Below, piece by piece: positions 6,345-11,379 of a stretch of DNA of 13,321 nt. The translations under genes and the position numbers were made by a program. Each line of letters begins with the position of its first letter. The stretch's first letter is position 1. The stretch is from an uncultured Candidatus Saccharibacteria bacterium (GTDB lineage Bacteria > Patescibacteria > Saccharimonadia > Saccharimonadales > UBA6022), in NCBI GenBank assembly GCA_946886725.1, contig CAMPJF010000012.1, positions 1 to 13,321 on the forward strand, in the 5' to 3' direction. The notes beneath the pieces were generated by a model that was not told where the DNA came from, made no database searches, and saw only the letters and a program-made list of their open reading frames with translations.

Positions 6345-6567
6345 CCTTTGTATATATAAATAACAAGAAACCAGCGGTTGCGACGAACGTTGCTTAAAAC
6401 TCCTACGAACTTAATAGACGATCGACGTACTTCGTCGCTGATTACCTGAACGATAGCGTTAAATGCCTATTGCGATGCCATCCGGGCATCGGATACCGAG
6501 CGTGCTTTCGACGTTAAATCCCTGCCTCTACGACACCTTAAGATGCTAGACTTGTCGTCAAGTTTGA
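6345..6567. other. Gap without a supported gene; several small hairpins
   Basis: No convincing reading frame. Inverted repeats with short loops: 6423-6437 (CGACG-N5-CGTCG), 6473-6491 (CGATGCC-N5-GGCATCG) and 6550-6563 (ACTTG-N4-CAAGT). None has a U-tract, so they are not ordinary terminators. The last lies just after the stop of the small membrane protein gene on the minus strand. It could be a degenerate gene or a structured RNA; I cannot tell. Confidence 0.3.
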
Positions 6568-6741
6568 TTACCTAGTTCTTGAAGTTTTAATACATACAAG
6601 CAGTAACGGCACGTAGATCAGTATCGCCAGTACGGTAACGATGAGCAGGTTTGGTCCTTCGGGGTCGTCAACCAGAAAAAACAGCAACCTTGAAATAGCG
6701 AAAGAAATTATCAGGAGAATAAACATGGTGACTTTCCTCAT
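6568..6741 (-). CDS. Small two-helix membrane protein, unknown
   Basis: Unrecognised protein of 57 residues from the preferred start (MRKVTMFILL). Two hydrophobic segments (about 6-24 and 33-52) are separated by the acidic loop VDDPEGPN, with a basic end. Three in-frame ATGs are possible. The one at 6741 lies 8 nt after a TACAAT -10 box, matching the near-leaderless pattern. The one at 6759 lies upstream of that box. The one at 6726 has AGGAAAG before it and would give 52 residues. A palindrome lies in the promoter. Small size means it could be a spurious frame, but the composition is typical of a real membrane protein. Confidence 0.55.
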   Translation of the reverse strand: MRKVTMFILLIISFAISRLLFFLVDDPEGPNLLIVTVLAILIYVPLLLVCIKTSRTR

Positions 6742-6749
6742 ATAGGTAG

Positions 6750-6774
6750 ATTGTACCATGCAATCACCGGTGAT
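6750..6774 (-). promoter_or_regulatory. Promoter with embedded palindrome for the small membrane protein
   Basis: TACAAT -10 at 6755-6750 on the minus strand. A perfect 12-bp palindrome ATCACCGGTGAT (6763-6774) begins 7 bp upstream of it, in the -10/-35 spacer. No consensus -35 was seen. A repressor there would block initiation. Confidence 0.4.
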
Positions 6775-6870
6775 AGTCGCGATTGGACGCTAGATAATTT
6801 ACATTAATATACTCAACTGCTTATCCCGAGATAAGAACTTGCATTTTAATATGAATGATTGTCTGTCATG

Positions 6871-6876
6871 TATAAT
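6871..6876 (+). promoter_or_regulatory. -10 box of a leaderless promoter (6883 gene)
   Basis: Consensus TATAAT followed by ATACGC and ATG at 6883. The frame is open further upstream (TTG 6859, ATG 6868), but those codons lie in or before the -10 box, so 6883 is the start. A 6-bp inverted repeat CTTATC-N4-GATAAG lies at 6820-6835. Confidence 0.75.
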
Positions 6877-6882
6877 ATACGC

Positions 6883-7311
6883 ATGACGAAGATAATTCAC
6901 TACGAAGGCTGGCAAATGGAATGCTGTGGTGATCCATTTAAAATTGGCGATCATGTCGAGTGGCGAGTTGGTAAGATGTCTACTGACGAGTCTGACGTTC
7001 TCGGCGAATACGGCGACATGAAGGTAGATTACTTCGAAGATCATCACGATATTAGTGAAAAAACGACCCAGGCTAAATTTGAGCACATATCAGGAAGAGT
7101 CGCCTCTATTAAATCTCTTTATAACATCTACTCAGAAAGAAACGGCGCATTATACCCAGGCAAATCAAAACTAATTCCTGCAGACAATACAAACAGGTCG
7201 TGCGATGACATGGGTGAATATCATTTTAATGGTATGATTGTCGAGATTGATCAAGAAACTATTCGCCCGTTGACGGACCGCGAATATACCGAGATAATAC
7301 GAGCAAGCTAA
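6883..7311 (+). CDS. DUF6578-like soluble protein with WQMECCG motif
   Basis: A 142-residue soluble, acidic protein. The N-terminus HYEGWQMECCGDPFKIGDHVEW resembles DUF6578 proteins, best known to me from actinobacteria, in which W-Q-M-x-C-C-G-x-P-F precedes a small beta-rich domain; I am moderately sure of this match. The rest alternates short strands and loops (GRVASIKSLYNIY, MIVEIDQETIRPL) without catalytic motifs. The adjacent cysteines could bind metal or form a redox pair, which is inference. The start is fixed by the leaderless -10 box at 6871-6876. It is convergent with the 7318-7572 gene, only 6 nt between stops. Function unknown. Confidence 0.72.
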   Translation: MTKIIHYEGWQMECCGDPFKIGDHVEWRVGKMSTDESDVLGEYGDMKVDYFEDHHDISEKTTQAKFEHISGRVASIKSLYNIYSERNGALYPGKSKLIPADNTNRSCDDMGEYHFNGMIVEIDQETIRPLTDREYTEIIRAS

Positions 7312-7317
7312 GTTTAA

Positions 7318-7572
7318 CTAGAAGCATTTAAGTACAGACGATGACGTCGCGTTGCAAAGCTTTCTTGCCGCATCAACCTCGGCGTCGGCTTGAATCTGCG
7401 CCCGCTCCTTTTCAGCTTTGAGTCTCTCTGCCTGTAAGACTTTTTCTTGAGCTAAGCTTTGTTGCTGAGTATAAACCCACCCGCCGACACCAGCCAATAA
7501 CACCAGCGTGACACAGATAACAATAACCACCATTAATGAGTTCGTGTGCGATCCGGATTGATGCATATTCAT
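7318..7572 (-). CDS. Small membrane-anchored coiled-coil protein, unknown
   Basis: Unrecognised, 84 residues. One membrane segment (about 13-33, LMVVIVICVTLVLLAGVGGWV) is followed by a charged, alanine/glutamate/lysine-rich helix (about 36-70, QQSLAQEKVLQAERLKAEKE...) that looks coiled-coil, and a C-terminal tail with two cysteines. The likely topology is a short N-terminal side, one helix and an extracytoplasmic or cytoplasmic stalk. The ATG at 7572 follows a TATAAT box by exactly 6 nt; a second ATG two codons later is possible. It is isolated on its strand, convergent with the DUF6578-like gene. Confidence 0.68.
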   Translation of the reverse strand: MNMHQSGSHTNSLMVVIVICVTLVLLAGVGGWVYTQQQSLAQEKVLQAERLKAEKERAQIQADAEVDAARKLCNATSSSVLKCF

Positions 7573-7578
7573 ACGGAA

Positions 7579-7584
7579 ATTATA
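7579..7584 (-). promoter_or_regulatory. -10 box of a leaderless promoter (7572 gene)
   Basis: Consensus TATAAT on the minus strand, then TTCCGT and ATG at 7572, with no Shine-Dalgarno. Confidence 0.7.
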
Positions 7585-7619
7585 GCATGCAATCGGTTTA
7601 CATTTTACTTACTCTGAAA

Positions 7620-7657
7620 TCAAAAAATACTTTTCAAAAATGAAAAGTATTTTTTGA
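7620..7657. terminator. Long hairpin terminator after the HTH-HEPN gene
   Basis: Perfect 17-bp stem (7620-7636 with 7641-7657) and a four-A loop, with A6/T6 runs at the stem base giving a U-rich end on either strand. It lies 72 nt past the HTH-HEPN stop on the minus strand and upstream of the 7572 gene promoter, separating the two units. Confidence 0.75.
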
Positions 7658-7729
7658 TGCGGCATTATTGCTGAAGTTATAACCATATTAACACGTCCGA
7701 AATCGGCTACTCGATTTACTTGATAGCTA

Positions 7730-9865
7730 TTACTTTTTAGTCTTTGCAATGCGCATCTTTGCAGAAAAGTCATCATCAATCTTAATGATTAACGCTAAAA
7801 ACAATCTAAGTGCAATAATGTATGTCTGGTAGTGTTTATTTTCATTCGCCTTATCGCTAATAGACATAGACTTATGAATATACATGTTGCGCAAATCCGG
7901 ACCATTGCTTGAATCCTCTTGATTTAGATAATAGCTGAAGTATTTCGCTTCAGGATCGGTAAGTAAGGACTCCTTCATTACTAACCACCCCTTACTCACC
8001 ATTGCATCTATTTCCGCCCTAGCCTCATCGGAATAGTGATAGTAGCTTAACACTTCGACCTGGAACAAGTTTTTCAAAATAAGCACTCGCCGATCACTGC
8101 AGAAAATTAAACGCTTTGAAGTCTTCTGGATAATATCCCATTTCATAAGCTCGTCTAGAGCTTGCTTCTGGTGGTCATGGAAGTTACTGTGCTTAACTTC
8201 ATTATTTGACAATAAATCAAAAAAACTATCGCCCTTCAAGTTCTCATCTATGTATCCGAGCCCCGATTGATCCGAAAATAAATAGTGCATTATTGCGAAT
8301 ATTTCGGTGCTATCGGTCGTGTATGCATATTTACTGGTTACTTGACTAGGAATATCTTTGTACTTAATTGGATGAGAAGTTCCAGATAATAAGCCTTGGT
8401 CAATTGAACCATCTTCGGCGTATAGCTTAAATTGTCTTATGACACTGTCCATTTCGGTAAATACATGCACACATTTTTCCAGATAGGTGCTAGTCTTACT
8501 TGAAACCGTATAATTGAAACCGTCCGCACTAAAAGTCTCTTTAAGATAGTTATTAAAAAACCACGCAATCACATCTTCAAGTTCTTTATCTTGAGACCGC
8601 AAAAATTTTTCATACATCATTGTCTGCATAAAAGTACTTTGGTCGATAAATTGAAAATGGGCACCCACCGGATACTCATCTCTGCCGGCCACCTTCATGA
8701 AACGTTCAAAGACACTGAGCTGTGCTGCGTATGACGGCAAAGTTAAAATTATATGCTTATTGGCTAGTGGGAAAAGATGAATAAAGTTGCTTAGCGCAGA
8801 AAGATTATCGGAATGCTCCACTAGCCATTTCTTGCTGTACGCAAACTTAGTAGTTTGACCTTCTTGAGATATCTCGACGGCTTCCTCTTGTTTTTCAGAT
8901 ATAACCACTTCAATGCCAAACGTTACACCACCTTGATTGTCCTTAAAGAAATTATCTGTCCATTCATCGTGTTTACGCCTGGCAAGCAGTTTTATTTTGG
9001 CGTCAATCCCTGCAATTGGAAGGACTTTCGCCGCCGCTATAAGCTGTAGATAGTTTGGGTTGGCATCTTTATCGTTTATATAGGCCTCCAAAAGGGAGCG
9101 TGCATCATCTTTAGTGAAACTTGGTGGCAAAAAAACTTCTCGCCTTTCCCTCTTCTCGAGATATTTATGGACTATTTGTTCTGCATTTTCCGGGTCAGAT
9201 ACAATCAATGTTCGAATATCTTCGTCATATTTGTTTACAATTTCTTTACTAGCCAGAAGACTCCATATAGCAACCTTCGAAGACTTAAGGGCGCCCAACA
9301 TCACACTTGAAGTTATGTTGTTATATAGATTATAACGAGCAAGAAGCGCTAATAAGTCATCGTGATAATTAGAATCAACATCCGCAATTACAGACGACAC
9401 GTTAATCTCGGTAATGCCATTAAAGAAAGTTGCAATCGATTTATGCAGTTTGGGCTTAAGATCTATATACTCATCCAGTTTTGTTTTTTCAATATCCTTA
9501 GGTAGGGCTAAATTCTCCACATACAAAAGAACATTATATAGCTCCAAAATATCGTTAATATCGTAATCTGTCTTGAATTCATCAAAGCCACCAAGCAATT
9601 TCATCGCCGGCTTCAGATAGAACGAAGTAGCGAGATCGCGCAGGCCATAATATTTGATTCGCCGCTCTGATTTTTCTTCCTTACCCCCAAGGTATTTGAC
9701 ATAAAGGGTATCAATACTTGTTTGCAGGGCCTTACGAGTGGGAGTAGATTTGCCATTCAGCCAGTTGTTAAGGGTTACGAGAGATGTGCCAATTTTTTCA
9801 GCTAGTGATTGTTGAGATAAACCGCTGGCGGTAATAATTTCTTGTAATTTTGTTTGATAGTCCAT
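7730..9865 (-). CDS. Large HTH protein with C-terminal HEPN-like RNase motif (candidate defence/toxin)
   Basis: A 711-residue protein of no family I can name with certainty. Residues about 4-56 form an XRE-type helix-turn-helix (GLSQQSLAEKIGTSLVTLNNWLNGK). A long mostly helical middle (about 75-560) has no motif I recognise. The C-terminus (about 560-705) resembles large HEPN-bearing proteins: NGPDLRNMYIHK contains R659-N-x3-H664, the Rx4H signature of HEPN ribonucleases with a polar residue after Arg, followed by the hydrophobic helix TYIIALRLFLALIIKID. HEPN enzymes cleave RNA, often tRNA or mRNA, in abortive infection and toxin systems. The HTH in cis suggests self-regulation at the palindromes upstream. 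Sampled lines are about 30-35% GC, against about 53% in a sampled line of the ligase gene. The start follows TATACT by 6 nt. Soluble; no signal peptide. Function as an RNase is inference. Confidence 0.8.
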   Translation of the reverse strand: MDYQTKLQEIITASGLSQQSLAEKIGTSLVTLNNWLNGKSTPTRKALQTSIDTLYVKYLGGKEEKSERRIKYYGLRDLATSFYLKPAMKLLGGFDEFKTDYDINDILELYNVLLYVENLALPKDIEKTKLDEYIDLKPKLHKSIATFFNGITEINVSSVIADVDSNYHDDLLALLARYNLYNNITSSVMLGALKSSKVAIWSLLASKEIVNKYDEDIRTLIVSDPENAEQIVHKYLEKRERREVFLPPSFTKDDARSLLEAYINDKDANPNYLQLIAAAKVLPIAGIDAKIKLLARRKHDEWTDNFFKDNQGGVTFGIEVVISEKQEEAVEISQEGQTTKFAYSKKWLVEHSDNLSALSNFIHLFPLANKHIILTLPSYAAQLSVFERFMKVAGRDEYPVGAHFQFIDQSTFMQTMMYEKFLRSQDKELEDVIAWFFNNYLKETFSADGFNYTVSSKTSTYLEKCVHVFTEMDSVIRQFKLYAEDGSIDQGLLSGTSHPIKYKDIPSQVTSKYAYTTDSTEIFAIMHYLFSDQSGLGYIDENLKGDSFFDLLSNNEVKHSNFHDHQKQALDELMKWDIIQKTSKRLIFCSDRRVLILKNLFQVEVLSYYHYSDEARAEIDAMVSKGWLVMKESLLTDPEAKYFSYYLNQEDSSNGPDLRNMYIHKSMSISDKANENKHYQTYIIALRLFLALIIKIDDDFSAKMRIAKTKK

Positions 9866-9871
9866 ACACGT

Positions 9872-9877
9872 AGTATA
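9872..9877 (-). promoter_or_regulatory. -10 box of a leaderless promoter (HTH-HEPN gene)
   Basis: TATACT on the minus strand followed by ACGTGT and ATG at 9865. With a 17-bp spacer the -35 would be at 9895-9900, where there is no consensus hexamer, so the promoter may be weak. Confidence 0.65.
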
Positions 9878-9881
9878 CAGG

Positions 9882-9914
9882 ACTTTATAAAGTTATAAAT
9901 ATCTTTATTAAAGT
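9882..9914. promoter_or_regulatory. Tandem palindromic operators in the HTH-HEPN promoter
   Basis: ACTTTATAAAGT (9882-9893) is a perfect 12-bp palindrome lying wholly in the -10/-35 spacer. A second site CTTTA-T-TAAAG (9903-9913) shares the same half-sites. The centres are about 20.5 bp apart, close to two helical turns, as expected for cooperative binding on one face. The natural candidate ligand is the HTH of the downstream protein. Confidence 0.7.
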
Positions 9915-9915
9915 T

Positions 9916-10083
9916 AAGACCAATATGGGAATCTCCTCAGTTAGGTTATGACCTTCATTTCAATCTGTTAATTCGCAAATTTTGTCTCGTGAAGTCTACG
10001 TCACCTGACGCAGGATGAAACCGTGCAATCGATCAATAAACAAAAGAACCCCGATTAAGTGAGCTTTAGGAGGCGTCATATTA
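9916..10083. other. Intergenic stretch without a supported gene
   Basis: No frame with good coding character. There is one short hairpin (CGTCA-CC-TGACG near 10000) and an AGGAGG at 10068-10073 preceding a 24-codon frame (see findings). No promoter is clear on either strand. Confidence 0.4.
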
Positions 10084-10183
10084 TGCAGGTGAAGAGACTC
10101 AAAGACTCTCCCGACCCTGTCGGGTCTGGAAGAGAGCCTTGCTCTCGGCTATTTTAATCTTTCGAAGAGGTCGAGAGTTTGAG
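10084..10183. repeat. Partial copies of tRNA-Gly in both orientations
   Basis: 10084-10103 matches the 3' end of the tRNA-Gly gene (10231-10250) in the same orientation at 19 of 20 bases. 10164-10183 (GAAGAGGTCGAGAGTTTGAG) is an exact 20-base inverted copy of 10245-10264, covering part of the anticodon stem, variable region and T arm. Between them are two GC-rich hairpins, CCCGAC-CCT-GTCGGG (10109-10123) and GAGAGC-CTT-GCTCTC (10131-10145). No complete cloverleaf can be drawn, so this is a relic or a tRNA-derived structured element rather than a tRNA. Confidence 0.7.
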
Positions 10184-10200
10184 CATTCATATCAAGAAAA

Positions 10201-10220
10201 AAACCGACGCGCGGTCGGTT
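10201..10220 (-). terminator. tRNA-Gly terminator
   Basis: Stem AACCGAC-GCGCG-GTCGGTT (10202-10208 with 10214-10220). On the minus strand it is followed by a run of T (plus-strand A run 10197-10203). It lies a few nt after the encoded CCA. Confidence 0.92.
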
Positions 10221-10227
10221 CTTTTCT

Positions 10228-10303
10228 TGGTGCGGGTGAAGAGACTCAAACTCTCGACCTCTTCCTTGGCAAGGAAGCGCTCTATCAACTGAGCTACACC
10301 CGC
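10228..10303 (-). tRNA. tRNA-Gly(GCC) with encoded CCA
   Basis: A 76-nt cloverleaf on the minus strand: acceptor GCGGGTG/CACCCGC with discriminator A and encoded CCA, D arm GCTC/GAGC, anticodon stem CTTCC/GGAAG with loop TTGCCAA (anticodon GCC), variable region AGGTC, and T stem GAGAG/CTCTT. The D loop AGTTGATA has A19 instead of G19, and the T loop TTTGAGT has T56 instead of C56, so the tertiary G19-C56 pair is replaced by A19-U56. It has its own promoter and terminator, so it appears functional. It reads GGC and GGT glycine codons. Confidence 0.95.
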
Positions 10304-10315
10304 ATAACTCTAAGA

Positions 10316-10344
10316 ATTATAGGGCAACGATCGGAAGATTGCAA
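10316..10344 (-). promoter_or_regulatory. tRNA-Gly promoter
   Basis: TTGCAA (10344-10339), a 17-bp spacer and TATAAT (10321-10316) on the minus strand. The -10 ends 12 nt before the first tRNA base, leaving room for a short 5' leader. Confidence 0.88.
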
Positions 10345-10409
10345 GGGGTGGAATGATAAATGGAGGCTCCTCGCAAAAGCCCCAATCCAGAACTGGCGGA
10401 TGCCAAATC

Positions 10410-10447
10410 AAAGAAAAAGTCCGACCTGAGGGTCAGACTTTTTCTTT
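10410..10447 (-). terminator. tRNA-Phe terminator
   Basis: A 17-bp stem (10410-10426 with 10431-10447, loop TGAG) with one G-T wobble. On the minus strand it ends in a T5/CTTT run. The stem begins at the last base of the encoded CCA, so the mature 3' end abuts it. Confidence 0.9.
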
Positions 10448-10522
10448 GGTGGCTCCTCCCAGACTCGAACTGGGGACACGCGGCTCTTCAGGCCGCTGCT
10501 CTACCAACTGAGCTAAAGAGCC
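10447..10522 (-). tRNA. tRNA-Phe(GAA) with encoded CCA
   Basis: A 76-nt cloverleaf on the minus strand: acceptor GGCTCTT/AGGAGCC (one T-G wobble) with discriminator A and CCA, D arm GCTC-AGTTGGTA-GAGC, anticodon stem GCGGC/GCCGC with loop CTGAAGA (anticodon GAA), and T arm CCCAG-TTCGAGT-CTGGG. All usual tertiary positions are standard, unlike the neighbouring tRNA-Gly. Confidence 0.96.
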
Positions 10523-10545
10523 AAATCAGCAGTATTGCTCCCCTT

Positions 10546-10574
10546 ATAGTACAGAGGTACGTACTGATTTGCAA
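10546..10574 (-). promoter_or_regulatory. tRNA-Phe promoter
   Basis: TTGCAA (10574-10569), a 17-bp spacer and TACTAT (10551-10546) on the minus strand, the same -35 hexamer and spacing as the tRNA-Gly promoter. The -35 sits directly after the SPFH gene stop, so readthrough from that gene into the tRNAs is also possible. Confidence 0.75.
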
Positions 10575-10575
10575 G

Positions 10576-11364
10576 TTACTTCTTCGTTATACTTGCGATC
10601 GCATCACTTGCGCCGTTAGAGCCGTTGGTGCCGCGAAGTGCGTCAATAAGCTCAACAGGAAACAAGAACATTGTTTTCTGACTAGGCTCGGCACTGATAC
10701 GCTCAAGCGTACTCAGCGTACGAAGATTTAGAGCACCTGGAACTTTTGCAAACACAGATGCCGCATCGGCAAGATTTTGCGCGGCTACTTTTTCACCATC
10801 AGCGTTAATAATCGTCGCACGACGGTCACGCTCGGCTTCGGCTTGTTTTGCCATCGCACGCTTCATATCTTGTGGCAACTCGATATTCTGCATTTTGACG
10901 TTTTCGATATCAATTCCCCACTTTGACGTTTCGGCATCAACGATTTCTTTAATCTTTTGGCTAATTTCTTCGCGCTTTGATAGCAAATCATCCAGCTCGA
11001 AGTTACCAGTTACGTCGCGCAGTGCCGCCTGTGCAAACTGACTGGTCGCGTATACATAGTTGGTTGTTTCAAGGACCGCTTTCGGTGCATCAACGACACG
11101 GAAATATACGATAGCATCGATACCGGCGGTAACGTTATCCTTGGTAATTACTTCTTGTTTAGTAACATCGATTGGCGTAGAACGCACGTCCACACGAATA
11201 AGTCGTTGAATGATAGGAATGACAATACGAAAACCCGGTTGGCGCAACCCGGTGTATTTACCAAATGTCAGCACAACCCCACGCTCATATTGATTGATAA
11301 TCTTTATTCCGCTCAGTATAAAAATACCGATGATAATTAATAGATATACCATAAATCCGTCCAT
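10576..11364 (-). CDS. SPFH-domain membrane protein (slipin/stomatin family)
   Basis: Slipins are membrane-associated scaffolds that oligomerise and organise membrane proteins or microdomains. The 262-residue protein has one N-terminal membrane helix (about 4-22), then the SPFH/band 7 domain (NQYERGVVLTFGKYTGLRQPGFRIVIPIIQRL, then VDVRSTPIDV, ITKDNVTAGIDAIVYFRV). The stomatin-type segment ALRDVTGNFELDDLLSKREEI and the alanine/charged helix PQDMKRAMAKQAEAERDRRA...INADGEKVAA follow, then a short variable tail. Length is typical. AAGGGGG precedes the ATG by 3 nt. The gene begins 15 nt after the D-Ala-D-Ala ligase stop and is probably co-transcribed with it. The usual NfeD partner is not visible here. 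A physiological role is not known for CPR homologues. Confidence 0.92.
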   Translation of the reverse strand: MDGFMVYLLIIIGIFILSGIKIINQYERGVVLTFGKYTGLRQPGFRIVIPIIQRLIRVDVRSTPIDVTKQEVITKDNVTAGIDAIVYFRVVDAPKAVLETTNYVYATSQFAQAALRDVTGNFELDDLLSKREEISQKIKEIVDAETSKWGIDIENVKMQNIELPQDMKRAMAKQAEAERDRRATIINADGEKVAAQNLADAASVFAKVPGALNLRTLSTLERISAEPSQKTMFLFPVELIDALRGTNGSNGASDAIASITKK

Positions 11365-11379
11365 AATCCCCCTTATCTT

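Noticed and set aside
6820..6835. CTTATC-N4-GATAAG as a terminator or LexA-type box
   Set aside because: No U-tract follows on either strand and it does not match known SOS boxes; six-base arms are weak evidence in AT-rich DNA.
6799..7086. 95-codon minus-strand frame opposite the DUF6578-like gene
   Set aside because: No start signal, no hydrophobic or motif pattern of a real protein, and it is antisense to the leaderless 6883 gene.
10084..10160. A second complete tRNA on the minus strand
   Set aside because: The 3' end resembles tRNA-Gly, but no matching 5' acceptor strand, D arm or anticodon arm can be folded, the T loop has two extra bases and CCA is missing.
10139..10731. Two plus-strand reading frames of 96 and 123 codons across the tRNA genes
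   Set aside because: They are antisense to tRNA-Gly, tRNA-Phe and the SPFH gene; phrases like ETQTLDLFLGKEALYQLSYTRI are the known false translation of antisense tRNA.
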